The position numbers were made by a program, and so were the translations under genes. Positions 17,850 to 26,844 of a stretch of DNA of 64,000 nucleotides are shown in pieces; position 1 is the first letter of the stretch; every line of letters begins with the position of its first letter. This DNA is from Microbacterium terrisoli (lineage in GTDB: Bacteria; Actinomycetota; Actinomycetes; Actinomycetales; Microbacteriaceae). Location: assembly GCF_030866805.1 (NCBI RefSeq), contig NZ_CP133019.1, positions 930,001 to 994,000 on the forward strand, in the 5' to 3' direction. The notes beneath the pieces are model-generated. The model was not told the DNA's origin. It was given only the letters and a program-made list of their open reading frames with translations, and did no database searches.

Positions 17850-18323
17850 TCAACCGCGGGGGATCACGGCATCGCGGATCTGCACCACGACGTCGGTCAG
17901 CCCGCCCAGTCGCGCATCGATGCCGTCCAGTCGCGTGTCGATGGCGTCGAACCGCTTGTCGTGCGCGTCGAGTCTGCTGTCGATGCCGTCGAGTCTGCCG
18001 TCGATGCCGTCGAGTCTGCTGTCGATGCCGTCCAGGCGCTTGCCGTGCGCCGTGACCATCGTCGTGAGCAGTCCGATGTGCTCTTCGACCGTGGCGATGT
18101 CTCGACGCGCGGCGCCGATGTCACCTGACACCAGGAGATGTTGGGCGCTGATCGTGTCGCGAAGCCCGTCGAACATCCTCTCCAGGCCGAGGAAATAGCG
18201 GCCGGAGGCCTCTATGTGCACCTCGAGACGGGTGCGTGTCTCACGCTGTTCCTCCGCGTACTGGGACAGACCCCGGGCGAGTGTGGCGAGAGAGGGCTCG
18301 ACGGTATCGGTCATGATCGTCAC
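17850..18323 (-). CDS. Hypothetical protein with RLDGID heptad repeats (coiled coil)
   Basis: 157 aa from GTG 18323, which has AAGGA 5 nt upstream; ATG 18314 is an alternative start. Residues about 92-138 are six to seven copies of a seven-residue unit RLDGID(S/G/A/T), giving a continuous coiled coil with Leu and Ile at regular spacing. At the DNA level this is a 21-nt minisatellite (about 17900-18040). No signal peptide or membrane span is visible. The function is unknown; it resembles short coiled-coil proteins of actinobacteria that vary in repeat number. Confidence 0.7.
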   Translation of the reverse strand: MTIMTDTVEPSLATLARGLSQYAEEQRETRTRLEVHIEASGRYFLGLERMFDGLRDTISAQHLLVSGDIGAARRDIATVEEHIGLLTTMVTAHGKRLDGIDSRLDGIDGRLDGIDSRLDAHDKRFDAIDTRLDGIDARLGGLTDVVVQIRDAVIPRG

Positions 18324-18482
18324 TGTGTTCCTTCGCAGTCGCGGGACGGCTCGTGGTCGGAGCCGTCGGCGGCGCACATCGGCCGCCGACGGCATCGACG
18401 CTAGCTCTCCACAGGCCTGTGCAGGGCGCGAAGCAGCGGATCTGTGGATGATCCGTGAGCGCCTGGGACCGCGCAGGAGGCG

Positions 18483-19343
18483 TCAGAGCGCGTAGTCGAC
18501 GACGACGGGAGCGTGGTCGCTCCAGCGCGTGTCCCACGAGGGCGCGCGCCCGATCCAGTAGTCGCGCACGCGCTCAGCCAGCGCGGGGGTCGCGACGTGA
18601 TAGTCGATGCGCCAGCCCGTGTCGTTGTCGAAGGCTTTGCCGCGGCTGGACCACCAGGTGTAGGGGCCGTCCACCTCGCCGTGGAACCTGCGGCCGACAT
18701 CCACCCAGCCCAGGCCCGTCCCCGCCGAGCCGTCCACGCCTTCGACCGTCGCCCCGGTCTCGCCGAAGAACCGATCGAAGTACGCGCGCTCGCGGGGGAG
18801 GAACCCGGCCTTCTTCACGTTGCCCCGCCAGTTGCGGATGTCGAGCTCACGATGCCCGACGTTCAGGTCACCCATGATCAGCGCGAGCGCGCCGTCGCCG
18901 GCCAACTCGCGCATGCGCCGGCCCATCGCGTCCAGGAACGCCCACTTCTGGTCCTGCTTGGGGGAGCCGACCTCGCCGGTGGGCACGTAGGCGCTGATGA
19001 CCGTCAGTGTCCTGTCGCCGAGCGTGACGTCGGCCTCGATCCAGCGGCCGGCCGAGTCGAGTTCGTCGGCATCCAGCCCCGTGCGCACCGAGGCGACCGG
19101 TGTCCGGGTCACGATCGCCACGCCTGCCCGCCCCTTGGCGAGAGCCTCGTGGCTCACGGTCTGCCACCCGGGCAGGGCGGTGGTCAGCTGTTCGGCCGTC
19201 GCCCGCACCTCTTGCAGCGCCAACACGTCGACCTCGGCGCCGGCGAGCCAATCGAGCATGCCGTTGCGCACGGCGGCTCGGATGCCGTTCACGTTGATCG
19301 AAGCGATGCGCAGGGTGCCGGGCTGATGTGCGGGGGAAGGCAT
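18483..19343 (-). CDS. xth: Exodeoxyribonuclease III / AP endonuclease
   Basis: 286 aa. Exonuclease-endonuclease-phosphatase fold: Asn18 (INVNGIRA), Glu45 (ALQEVR), Asp159 and Asn161 (GDLNVGH), and the C-terminal Asp276-His277 pair in SDHAP. It incises at abasic sites and degrades 3' ends during base-excision repair. Start ATG 19343 lies 7 nt after TAGGCT; a longer in-frame extension would run through the YihY gene on the same strand and is rejected. Confidence 0.93.
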   Translation of the reverse strand: MPSPAHQPGTLRIASINVNGIRAAVRNGMLDWLAGAEVDVLALQEVRATAEQLTTALPGWQTVSHEALAKGRAGVAIVTRTPVASVRTGLDADELDSAGRWIEADVTLGDRTLTVISAYVPTGEVGSPKQDQKWAFLDAMGRRMRELAGDGALALIMGDLNVGHRELDIRNWRGNVKKAGFLPRERAYFDRFFGETGATVEGVDGSAGTGLGWVDVGRRFHGEVDGPYTWWSSRGKAFDNDTGWRIDYHVATPALAERVRDYWIGRAPSWDTRWSDHAPVVVDYAL

Positions 19344-19350
19344 GCACTCC

Positions 19351-19356
19351 AGCCTA
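19351..19356 (-). promoter_or_regulatory. -10 box TAGGCT of the exodeoxyribonuclease III gene
   Basis: TAGGCT lies 7 nt before ATG 19343, overlapping the last codons of the upstream YihY gene. Confidence 0.55.
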
Positions 19357-20676
19357 GCGACGCGCGCGGTGACGCTCAGCGGTGGCCGGGGCAGCATCCT
19401 TCCGGCCCCGTGCGCTGCTGGCGGGCGGGACGGAGACATGCAGCGGAGCGGGCGCCGACGTCTCCACCCGCAGCAGTTCGCTCGCGGCTTCGCGCACGGC
19501 GCGGTTGGCGGGCAGGCGGCGCAGCCACGGGGTCGCGTCGCGCGCGGCGCGCGCGGTGCGCAACCGATCTCGGGCCGCACGCAGCAGCTCTTCGTGTGCG
19601 GCACGCAGGCGTTCCTGTTCGGTGAGCGCCTGCAGCGGCACGTCGGCATCGGCTGCGGCGACGGCGATCCACGCGGCGGCCACGAGCGTGACGATCCCGA
19701 TCAGGCGGAACCACAGCAGCAGGCCGATGAAGATTGCGAACGTCGCCAGCAGCGGGTTCGCGGGAGTGTAGAACAGCAGCAGACCGACACCGAGCTGCAG
19801 GATCGTGATGCCGATGCCGCCGAGCAGGGCGCCCGGCCTGACGCGCTTGCCCTTCAGGCCCACTCCGGCAAGGAAACGGAAGAGTCCGGCCAGCGCCGCC
19901 GTGTTCAGCGCGAGCGAGATCAGGACCGTCAGTATGCGCACGGCGGCGAGGAACCAGCCCGACGACGTGCTGATGTGCAGCAGATCGAAGATGAAGGTGA
20001 GGGCCCACGTGCCGAGGTTGTTCAGCAGGCCGCCGACGACCATGGCCAGTCCGAAGATCAGGGCGGCCAGGAAGTCGCGGGCTTTCAGCAGTATGTAGCT
20101 GCGGGAGTCCAACGGCAGGCCCAGGATGTCGCGCACCGCGCGCCGCGAGAAAGTCACCCAGCCGATGGCCGTCCACACCAGGGTGCCGGCGGCGATGATG
20201 CCGGTGATGGTCAGGGTCCCGGCGCTGGCGGTGACGATCTGCTGCAGCTGGGACGCTTCGATGATGCCGTTCGCGTCATCGGTGCCGATCAGGCCGGGGA
20301 CGTACTGGTTGATCAGGTCGATCAACCAGTTGCTGGCGAGTTCCGAGCCGGCGTCCGAGTCGACGCCCAGCCAGATGCCGATGATCGTGAATGCGACGTA
20401 GATCGCCGCGAAGAATGCGAACAGCGCCTGGTAGCTGACGCCTGCGGCGAGCAGGAACCCGTTGTCCTTGAGAAAGCGCCGCCACACCCGCACCGGGAAC
20501 AGCGCCAGCGTGCGTCGGGTCAGGAGCGTTGCCCGCTCGATCGGTGACGCGAAGCGCTCGCGCAGTTCGCGCTCGGCTTCGTCGAAGTGCTCTTTGAGAT
20601 GCTCCTCGTGCTCACGCGCGCGGTGAGCAGCCTCGTGGCTGCCGGCCGTGCGCTGGGCTCGAGTGGGCTGGGTCAC
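19354..20676 (-). CDS. YihY/BrkB-family inner membrane protein
   Basis: 440 aa. About six membrane spans lie between residues 70 and 350, starting with the family hallmark NGFLLAAGVSYQALFAFFAAIYV and including ALLGGIGITILQLGVGLLLFY. The N-terminal ~60 and C-terminal ~90 residues are charged and Arg/Ala-rich. It was once described as RNase BN, but the family is now regarded as membrane proteins of unknown transport or virulence role. GTG start 20676, 6 nt after TATCGT. Confidence 0.88.
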   Translation of the reverse strand: MTQPTRAQRTAGSHEAAHRAREHEEHLKEHFDEAERELRERFASPIERATLLTRRTLALFPVRVWRRFLKDNGFLLAAGVSYQALFAFFAAIYVAFTIIGIWLGVDSDAGSELASNWLIDLINQYVPGLIGTDDANGIIEASQLQQIVTASAGTLTITGIIAAGTLVWTAIGWVTFSRRAVRDILGLPLDSRSYILLKARDFLAALIFGLAMVVGGLLNNLGTWALTFIFDLLHISTSSGWFLAAVRILTVLISLALNTAALAGLFRFLAGVGLKGKRVRPGALLGGIGITILQLGVGLLLFYTPANPLLATFAIFIGLLLWFRLIGIVTLVAAAWIAVAAADADVPLQALTEQERLRAAHEELLRAARDRLRTARAARDATPWLRRLPANRAVREAASELLRVETSAPAPLHVSVPPASSARGRKDAAPATAERHRARR

Positions 20677-20682
20677 GGGTCA

Positions 20683-20688
20683 ACGATA
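20683..20688 (-). promoter_or_regulatory. -10 box TATCGT of the YihY gene
   Basis: TATCGT is 6 nt before GTG 20676, directly beside the terminator hairpin of sdhB. Confidence 0.5.
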
Positions 20689-20721
20689 GCGAGCGCCCAC
20701 CGGAATCCGGTGGGCGCTCGC
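20689..20721 (-). terminator. Terminator hairpin after sdhB
   Basis: GCGAGCGCCCACCGG (20689-20703) and its exact complement (20707-20721) form a 15-bp stem with a 3-nt loop, 17 nt after the sdhB stop. No long U-tract is present, as is common in high-GC actinobacteria. Confidence 0.8.
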
Positions 20722-20738
20722 GCACAAGAGGTGAGGGC

Positions 20739-21506
20739 TCAACGTCCTCCGCGAAGGACCGCCTGCTTCACCTCGGCGATCGCGCGCGTGACCTGAATGC
20801 CGCGGGGGCACGCCTCGGTGCAGTTGAAGGTCGTCCGGCAGCGCCACACGCCTTCTTTGTCGTTGAGGATGTCCAGGCGCACGTCGGCCGCGTCGTCGCG
20901 GGAGTCGAAGATGAACCGGTGCGCGTTCACGATCGCCGCGGGGCCGAAGTACTGTCCGTCGGTCCAGAACACCGGGCACGACGACGTGCACGCCGCGCAC
21001 AGGATGCACTTGGTGGTGTCATCGAAGCGCGCACGCTCTTCGGCCGACTGAATGCGCTCTTTGCCGTGCTCGGGGTGCGAGTGGGCGATCAGGAAGGGCT
21101 TGACGGCCTTGTACGCGTCCATGAACGGTTCCATGTCGACGATCAGGTCCTTCTCGAGGGGAAGGCCCTTGAGCGCCTCGATGTAGATCGGCTTCGAGAT
21201 GTCGAGGTCCTTGATCAGCGTCTTGCAGGCGAGGCGATTGCGGCCGTTGATCCGCATCGCATCGGACCCGCACACGCCGTGCGCGCACGAGCGACGGAAC
21301 GAGAGCGAACCGTCCTGCTCCCACTTGATCTTGTGCAGGGCGTCCAACACGCGTTCGGTGGGGTACATCTCGACGTCGTAGTCCACCCAGCGCGGCTCCG
21401 CATCGACCTCGGGGTCGAATCGCCGGATGTTGAACGTCACCATGAACGTCTGGATGGGCGCTTCGCCCGACGACGCCACCGGACCAGACTCGACGACCGT
21501 GGACAT
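20739..21506 (-). CDS. sdhB: Succinate dehydrogenase iron-sulfur subunit
   Basis: 255 aa. The 2Fe-2S ligands are Cys74, Cys79, Asp82 and Cys94 (SCAHGVCGSDA), with Asp in the third position as in Escherichia coli SdhB. The 4Fe-4S and 3Fe-4S ligands are in CILCAACTSSCP (167-178) and NCTEACPRGI. It passes electrons from the FAD of SdhA to quinone. Last gene of sdhCDAB; its start overlaps the sdhA stop (ATGA). Confidence 0.97.
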   Translation of the reverse strand: MSTVVESGPVASSGEAPIQTFMVTFNIRRFDPEVDAEPRWVDYDVEMYPTERVLDALHKIKWEQDGSLSFRRSCAHGVCGSDAMRINGRNRLACKTLIKDLDISKPIYIEALKGLPLEKDLIVDMEPFMDAYKAVKPFLIAHSHPEHGKERIQSAEERARFDDTTKCILCAACTSSCPVFWTDGQYFGPAAIVNAHRFIFDSRDDAADVRLDILNDKEGVWRCRTTFNCTEACPRGIQVTRAIAEVKQAVLRGGR

Positions 21507-23311
21507 CAGTACTTCCTCTCCATCGGCTGGTAGCGCGTGATGACGACGGGCTTCCAGTCCAGCGTGATGTGATCGGTGGCATCCGACGAATGCGGGTCAC
21601 CGGTCAGGTACGCCATCGTGTGCTTCATGTAGTTCTCGTCGTCACGCTTCGGATAGTCGTCGCGCATGTGACCGCCGCGGCTCTCCTTGCGATTGCGTGC
21701 TGCGTGGACGACGACCTCGGCGATGTCGAGCAGGAATCCGAGCTCGACGGCTTCGAGCAGGTCGGTGTTGAACCTGCGGCCCTTGTCGTCGACGTGCACG
21801 TTCTTGTACCGCGCGCGCAGCTCTTCGATCGTGTTCAGCACGTCGCCGAGCGACTCGTCGGTGCGGAACACCTGCGCCTTCATATCCATCTCGTTCTGCA
21901 GCGTCTTGCGCAGCGCCCCGACGCGTTCGGTGCCGGGGTTGTTGCGCAGCCCCTCGATCAGCTCGCGCACGGCGCCCGCCGGGTCCTCCGGCAGCGGCCG
22001 GAACTCGGCGGTCTTGACGTACTCGACGGCGTTGCGCCCCGCGCGCTTGCCGAACACGTTGATGTCCAGCAGCGAGTTGGTTCCCAGGCGGTTCGAGCCG
22101 TGCACCGACACGCACGCGCACTCGCCGGCCGCATACAGGCCCGGCACGACCTCGGTGTTGGTCTGCAGCACCTCGGCGTTGTTGGTGGTCGGGATGCCAC
22201 CCATCGCATAGTGCGCGGTGGGCATCACCGGCACCGGCTCGGTGACCGGGTCCACACCCAGGTAGGTGCGGGCGAACTCGGTGATGTCGGGCAGCTTGGT
22301 CTCGAGGACCTCGGCGCCCAGGTGCGTGCAGTCCAGGTAGACGTAGTCCTTGTGCGGGCCGGCGCCGCGGCCGTCCATGACTTCTTGCACCATGCTGCGG
22401 GCGACGATGTCGCGCGGGGCCAGGTCCTTGATGGTCGGGGCGTAGCGCTCCATGAAGCGCTCGCCCGACGCGTTGCGCAGGATCGCGCCCTCGCCTCGGG
22501 CACCTTCGGTGAGCAGGATGCCGAGCCCGAACAGGCCGGTGGGATGGAACTGGAAGAACTCGAGGTCCTCCAGCGGCAGGCCCTTGCGCCAGATGATGCC
22601 CACGCCGTCGCCGGTGAGGGTGTGCGCATTCGAGGTGGTCTTGAAGATCTTGCCGAAGCCACCGGTGGCGAAGATGATCGCCTTGGCCTGGAACACGTGC
22701 AGTTCGCCGCTGGCCAGGTCGTAGGCGACCACGCCGACGATCTGCGTCTTGCCGTCGGCATCCTTCGTCGTGATCAGGTCGAGCACGTAGAACTCGTTGA
22801 AGAAATTGATGCCGAGCTTCACGCAGTTCTGGTACAGCGTCTGCAGGATCATGTGACCCGTGCGGTCGGCCGCGTAGCAGGCGCGACGCACCGCGGCCTT
22901 GCCGTGGTCGCGGGTGTGACCGCCGAAGCGCCGCTGGTCGATCTTGCCCTCGGGCGTGCGGTTGAACGGCAGGCCCATGTTCTCGAGGTCGATGACCGCG
23001 TCGATCGCCTCTTTGGCGAGGATCTCGGCAGCATCCTGGTCGACGAGGTAGTCACCGCCCTTGACGGTGTCGTACGTGTGCCACTCCCAGTTGTCCTCTT
23101 CGACGTTGGACAGCGCCGCCGCCATGCCGCCCTGCGCGGCACCGGTGTGCGATCGCGTCGGGTACAGCTTGGAGATGACGGCCGTGTTCGCGCCGGGGCC
23201 GGCTTCGATGGCCGCCCGCATGCCGGCGCCGCCGGCGCCCACGATGACGATGTCGAACTGGTGGTAGTGCACGCCGTCTTTGACGACGTCGCCTTGTGTC
23301 TGGGTGCTCAC
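21506..23311 (-). CDS. sdhA: Succinate dehydrogenase flavoprotein subunit
   Basis: 601 aa from GTG 23311, with AGGAG 4 nt upstream; earlier in-frame starts run back through sdhD. FAD-binding [10 protein letters not shown] (25-34), covalent-FAD His55 in [10 protein letters not shown], the substrate arginine region [20 protein letters not shown], and [13 protein letters not shown]. It oxidises succinate to fumarate in the TCA cycle and respiratory chain. Confidence 0.97.
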   Translation of the reverse strand: MSTQTQGDVVKDGVHYHQFDIVIVGAGGAGMRAAIEAGPGANTAVISKLYPTRSHTGAAQGGMAAALSNVEEDNWEWHTYDTVKGGDYLVDQDAAEILAKEAIDAVIDLENMGLPFNRTPEGKIDQRRFGGHTRDHGKAAVRRACYAADRTGHMILQTLYQNCVKLGINFFNEFYVLDLITTKDADGKTQIVGVVAYDLASGELHVFQAKAIIFATGGFGKIFKTTSNAHTLTGDGVGIIWRKGLPLEDLEFFQFHPTGLFGLGILLTEGARGEGAILRNASGERFMERYAPTIKDLAPRDIVARSMVQEVMDGRGAGPHKDYVYLDCTHLGAEVLETKLPDITEFARTYLGVDPVTEPVPVMPTAHYAMGGIPTTNNAEVLQTNTEVVPGLYAAGECACVSVHGSNRLGTNSLLDINVFGKRAGRNAVEYVKTAEFRPLPEDPAGAVRELIEGLRNNPGTERVGALRKTLQNEMDMKAQVFRTDESLGDVLNTIEELRARYKNVHVDDKGRRFNTDLLEAVELGFLLDIAEVVVHAARNRKESRGGHMRDDYPKRDDENYMKHTMAYLTGDPHSSDATDHITLDWKPVVITRYQPMERKY

Positions 23312-23331
23312 GGGACTCCTAGGACGGTTGC

Positions 23332-23793
23332 TTACGGTGCCGGGCAGAAGCTGGGCAGCAGATCTGCGGGCGAGCCTGCGGGGCACGGGTCGAAGGTGAA
23401 GACCACGAGCGTGCCGAGCAGGATGAGGAAGGCGGCCACGATCCACAGCGCCCAGATCAGCGTGCGGCGCGTGCCGTTGTGACCGACGTAGTCGTTGACG
23501 ATCGTGCGCATGCCGTTCGTGCCGTGGATCAGCGCCAGCCACAGCATGATCACGTCCCACCACTGCCAGAACGGCGTGGCGTACTTGCCGGCGACGAATG
23601 CGAAGTCGATCTGGCGGACGCCCTCGCCGAGGATGAGGTTGACGAACAGGTGCCCGAAGATCAGCACGACCAGCAGCACGCCCGACCCGCGCATGAACAC
23701 CCAACCCCACTTCTCGAGGTTGAGGCCCTTCCGACGCGGGGCTGCGGGGTCGCCGTGAGGACTGCGCGGGGCGGCCAGAGTGTCGGCGGTCAT
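23332..23793 (-). CDS. sdhD: Succinate dehydrogenase membrane anchor subunit
   Basis: 153 aa with three membrane spans (about 34-56, 74-97 and 111-134) and the SdhD-type segment [18 protein letters not shown]. It anchors SdhAB and helps to form the quinone site. It lies between sdhC and sdhA on the same strand, with a 1-nt gap to sdhC, which fits the order sdhC-sdhD-sdhA-sdhB. Confidence 0.9.
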   Translation of the reverse strand: MTADTLAAPRSPHGDPAAPRRKGLNLEKWGWVFMRGSGVLLVVLIFGHLFVNLILGEGVRQIDFAFVAGKYATPFWQWWDVIMLWLALIHGTNGMRTIVNDYVGHNGTRRTLIWALWIVAAFLILLGTLVVFTFDPCPAGSPADLLPSFCPAP

Positions 23794-23794
23794 G

Positions 23795-24229
23795 TCAGTG
23801 CCCTCCCGTGATCTCGGCGGCGATGACCATCAGCTGACGAGGGACGAACCCCGCCATCGTGATGACCCAGAGGGCCAGCACTCCCCACCACAGCTGGCGC
23901 TGGTACTTCGCTGCCTTCTCGGAGAAGTCGACGAGGATGATGCGCAGACCGTTGTACGCGTGGTAGGCGATCGCGGCGACCAGGATGATCTCGCCGAGCC
24001 CCATGATCGGATTCTTGTAGGTGCTGATCACCGCGTCGTACGCCGCCGGAGTCACCCGGATCAGCGCGGTGTCGAGGATGTGCACCAGCAGGAAGAAGAA
24101 GATCCCGATGCCGGTGATGCGATGCAGCACCCAGGACCACATTCCCTCATGCCCGCGGTACAGCGTTCCGCGCGGGGTTCGAGAAGTGGTCTCGGATACC
24201 TTCGGTGTGACCCGTGCTGGTGCAGACAC
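23795..24229 (-). CDS. sdhC: Succinate dehydrogenase cytochrome b556 subunit
   Basis: 144 aa with three membrane spans. The cytochrome b556 signature WSWVLHRITGIGIFFFLLVHILD (31-53) holds His36 and His50, and AYHAYNGLRIILVD holds His90; one of these ligates haem b. First gene of sdhCDAB. GTG start 24229 has a strong GGGAGG site (about 24236-24242), so this operon is SD-led, unlike many neighbours. Confidence 0.93.
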   Translation of the reverse strand: MSAPARVTPKVSETTSRTPRGTLYRGHEGMWSWVLHRITGIGIFFFLLVHILDTALIRVTPAAYDAVISTYKNPIMGLGEIILVAAIAYHAYNGLRIILVDFSEKAAKYQRQLWWGVLALWVITMAGFVPRQLMVIAAEITGGH

Positions 24230-24317
24230 GGCCGTCCTCCCTGGGTAGAACTCGAGTCGGGGCGATCGATGCCCCTCAAAGGCCGAACGGCCTCGGCGTC
24301 ACGCAGGCGCGGCTCCC

Positions 24318-24323
24318 ATCCTA
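24318..24323 (-). promoter_or_regulatory. Candidate -10 box TAGGAT of sdhCDAB
   Basis: TAGGAT (within AATAGGAT) lies about 90 nt before the sdhC start, leaving a leader with the Shine-Dalgarno site. Confidence 0.45.
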
Positions 24324-24350
24324 TTCCCGTCGGTCGCACAGGGGCGACTC

Positions 24351-24365
24351 AGGCAGGCCTTACCT
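24351..24365. promoter_or_regulatory. DtxR/IdeR-like iron box between sdhC and the guanylyltransferase
   Basis: AGGCAGGCCTTACCT matches the iron-box core AGGTTAGSCTAACCT at 11 of 15 positions. It sits between the two divergent promoters. Assignment is tentative. Confidence 0.3.
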
Positions 24366-24390
24366 CGGGCGTTTCGAGGGTGCGGGCGGC

Positions 24391-24396
24391 TAGCCT
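24391..24396 (+). promoter_or_regulatory. -10 box TAGCCT of the guanylyltransferase
   Basis: TAGCCT lies 6 nt before ATG 24403, supporting this start over GTG 24397. Confidence 0.6.
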
Positions 24397-24402
24397 GTGC
24401 GT

Positions 24403-25518
24403 ATGGCTGAACCCGTCTCCGACTTCTATGCGATCATCCCCGCCGGCGGTATCGGCAGCAGGCTGTGGCCGCTCTCACGGGCCGACGCGCCGAAGTTCCT
24501 GCACGATCTGACCGGGTCGGGCCACACGCTGCTGCGCGACACGTGGAATCGTCTCGAGCCGCTGTCGGGGGCCGACCGCATCGCGGTGGTCACCGGGCGT
24601 GCGCACCGCGCCGCGGTGGAGAAGGAGCTGCCCGACATTCCGGATCACAACGTGTTCCTCGAATCCGAGCCCCGCGACTCGACCGCAGCGATCGGGCTGG
24701 CCGCCGCGATCCTGTCGCGGCGCGAGCCCGACGTCATCGTCGGGTCGTTCGCGGCCGACCATGTCATCCGGGTGCCGCATCTGTTCGACTGGGCGGTCCG
24801 GCAGGCGATCGCGGTCGCCCGCGAGGGATACATCTGCACGATCGGCATCCCTCCCACCGAGCCGTCGATCGGTTTCGGGTATATCAAGAAGGCCGGGGAG
24901 CTGTTCGTCGAGGGAGCGCCGGAGGCGGCACTGGTGGAGCGCTTCGTCGAGAAGCCCGATCAGGACACCGCACGGGAGTACTTCGCAGACCGCTCGTATC
25001 TGTGGAACGCGGGCATGTTCATCGCGCGCGCCGACGTACTCCTGGGCGAGATCGCCGAGAACCGGCCGCAGCTGTACGCGGGGCTGATGGACCTCGCCGA
25101 GGCCTGGGACGACCGAGACGCGCGCGGACCGGTCGTGGACCGCGTCTGGCCGACGCTGGAGAAGATCGCGATCGACTACACGGTCGCCGAGCCCGCTGCC
25201 GAACGCGGCCGACTGGCCGTGATCCCCGGACACTTCGACTGGGACGACGTCGGGGACTTCGCCAGCCTGGCCAAGCTGAACTCGCACGGGCGCCCCAACG
25301 ACCTGGCCATCCTCGGCCCCAATGCCCGCATCCTCTCCGACGCTGCCAGCGGCATCGTGGTCAGTCAGACCTCACGGGTGATCTCGCTGATCGGCGTGAA
25401 GGACATCGTCGTCGTCGACACCCCCGACGCGCTGCTGGTGACCACGAGCGAGAACGCCCAGCGCGTCAAAGGCGTCGTCGACGCCCTGAAGCTGACCGGG
25501 CGTGGTGATGTGCTCTAG
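24403..25518 (+). CDS. Mannose-1-phosphate guanylyltransferase
   Basis: 371 aa. Nucleotidyltransferase signature IIPAGGIGSRLWPLSRADAPKF (about 11-32) and the sugar-phosphate segment FVEKPD (about 178-183); ILSDAASGIVVSQTSRVISLIGV resembles the C-terminal left-handed beta-helix part. It makes GDP-mannose from mannose 1-phosphate and GTP for glycan and polyprenyl-phosphate-mannose synthesis. Monomeric, without a fused isomerase domain. Probably leaderless and monocistronic. Confidence 0.92.
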   Translation: MAEPVSDFYAIIPAGGIGSRLWPLSRADAPKFLHDLTGSGHTLLRDTWNRLEPLSGADRIAVVTGRAHRAAVEKELPDIPDHNVFLESEPRDSTAAIGLAAAILSRREPDVIVGSFAADHVIRVPHLFDWAVRQAIAVAREGYICTIGIPPTEPSIGFGYIKKAGELFVEGAPEAALVERFVEKPDQDTAREYFADRSYLWNAGMFIARADVLLGEIAENRPQLYAGLMDLAEAWDDRDARGPVVDRVWPTLEKIAIDYTVAEPAAERGRLAVIPGHFDWDDVGDFASLAKLNSHGRPNDLAILGPNARILSDAASGIVVSQTSRVISLIGVKDIVVVDTPDALLVTTSENAQRVKGVVDALKLTGRGDVL

Positions 25519-25651
25519 CCACCCCATCATTGCGGGTTGATAACCATTCGCATGTCGCGGGGTGCGAAGTGCGCAATTCGGATGTCACACTGGGTAACTT
25601 CTAAGCACCGCCGCGAGATCCTGCGGCGCCCATCTGTCTGTGGAGGTCGAG
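25519..25651 (+). promoter_or_regulatory. Upstream region of the nucleoside importer with two short palindromes
   Basis: GGTTGATAACC (25535-25545) and TTCGCA-N10-TGCGAA (25549-25570) are small inverted repeats upstream of a possible -10 TAACTT (25595-25600). They are the only candidate operators seen for the importer. No regulator gene is adjacent. Confidence 0.35.
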
Positions 25652-26767
25652 TTGACCATCTCTTCTGCACGTAAGCTCGCCGGCGTCACCGCCGCTGCCG
25701 GCCTTGTCCTCGCGCTCGCCGGCTGCGGCCAGGCGCCCGCAGCGAACCCGACCGAAGGCGGCAAGACCGCCGTCGCCGGGTTCAAGCCCTGCATCGTCTC
25801 GGATGACGGCGGGTGGAACGACCGTTCGTTCAACCAGTCGGCCAAGGAGGGCATCGACAAGGCCGCCAAGGAGCTGGGCGTCAAGTCCATCGACGTCGAG
25901 TCGGACTCGGCCAGCGACTTCGCCCCCAACCTCGAGAGCCTGGTCTCGCAGAACTGCACCCTGATCATCTCGGTCGGCTTCAAGCTGTCGGCCGACACGA
26001 TCAAGTCGGCTCTGGCCAACCCTGACATCAACTACGCGATCATCGACGACGGCGCCGACGCGAACGGCGACGGCAAGCCCGACGCTCCGAACATCAAGCC
26101 GATCCTGTTCAACACGGTGGAGGCGGCATACCTCGGCGGCTACGCGGCCGCCGCGTGGAGCGACCAGAGCAAGGTCGACAAGGTGGGCACCTTCGGCGGC
26201 CTGCAGATCCCGTCGGTCGCGATCTTCATGGACGGCTTCATCGAGGGCGTGCAGAAGTACAACGAAGACAACAGTGCGAGCGTGAAGACGTTCGGCTGGG
26301 ATGTGGCAACCCAGAAGGGTTCGTTCACGGGCGGCTTCCAGGCCAACGACACGGCCAAGCAGACCGCCAAGGGCATCCTCGACCAGGGCGTGGACGTCAT
26401 CCTGCCCGTCGGTGGACCCATCTACCAGAGCGCTGCGGCCGCCATCAAGGACAGCGGCAAGGACACCGTGATGCTGGGTGTCGACTCCGACCTGGCAGTG
26501 GCCGACCCGTCGGTGGCCGATGTCACGCTGGTGTCGATCATGAAGCAGATCAACCAGGCCGTCTATGACACGGTGAGCTCGGCCGCCACCGGAAAGATGG
26601 ACTTCTCGCCCTACATCGGCACACTCGAGAACGGCGGCGTCGGCCTGTCGAGCTTCCACGACTTCGAGAGCAAGCTGCCGTCGGGGCTGACCGACAAGCT
26701 CGACGAGCTGAAGCAGCAGATCATCTCGGGTGACCTCAAGGTGACCTCGACGAACTCGCCGAAGTAA
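25652..26767 (+). CDS. BMP-family lipoprotein, nucleoside-binding
   Basis: 371 aa. TTG 25652 is chosen because GGAGGT lies 5 nt upstream and it gives a clean lipoprotein signal (lipobox ALAGC, Cys25); GTG 25640 is an alternative. PnrA/BMP features are SDDGGWNDRSFNQSA (about 49-63) and the periplasmic-binding fold. Family members bind purine or other nucleosides outside the membrane and deliver them to the ABC importer encoded just downstream. A terminator-like hairpin after the gene may allow more of the binding protein than of the transporter. Confidence 0.9.
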   Translation: MTISSARKLAGVTAAAGLVLALAGCGQAPAANPTEGGKTAVAGFKPCIVSDDGGWNDRSFNQSAKEGIDKAAKELGVKSIDVESDSASDFAPNLESLVSQNCTLIISVGFKLSADTIKSALANPDINYAIIDDGADANGDGKPDAPNIKPILFNTVEAAYLGGYAAAAWSDQSKVDKVGTFGGLQIPSVAIFMDGFIEGVQKYNEDNSASVKTFGWDVATQKGSFTGGFQANDTAKQTAKGILDQGVDVILPVGGPIYQSAAAAIKDSGKDTVMLGVDSDLAVADPSVADVTLVSIMKQINQAVYDTVSSAATGKMDFSPYIGTLENGGVGLSSFHDFESKLPSGLTDKLDELKQQIISGDLKVTSTNSPK

Positions 26768-26779
26768 GACAAGCCGATC

Positions 26780-26822
26780 CGGTCGTTGAGCGAGTGCCCT
26801 GACGGGCCTCGCTCAACGACCG
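26780..26822 (+). terminator. Intercistronic hairpin CGGTCGTTGAGCGAG after the BMP gene
   Basis: A 15-bp perfect stem (26780-26794 with 26808-26822) encloses GCCC-TGAC-GGGC. It begins 12 nt after the BMP stop and ends before the next promoter. Its arm shares the GGTCGTTGA core with the repeats at 1931-1993. Confidence 0.75.
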
Positions 26823-26831
26823 TTCGCTGGA

Positions 26832-26837
26832 TAGGGT
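26832..26837 (+). promoter_or_regulatory. -10 box TAGGGT of the nucleoside ABC operon
   Basis: TAGGGT lies 7 nt before ATG 26845, so the ATPase may be transcribed on its own as well as by read-through. Confidence 0.5.
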
Positions 26838-26844
26838 GCACTGT

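Noticed and set aside
21569..23482. 637-codon plus-strand frame antisense to sdhA
   Set aside because: Composition (Val/Leu/Arg/His-rich, no domains) shows a shadow of sdhA, whose FAD and active-site motifs are intact.
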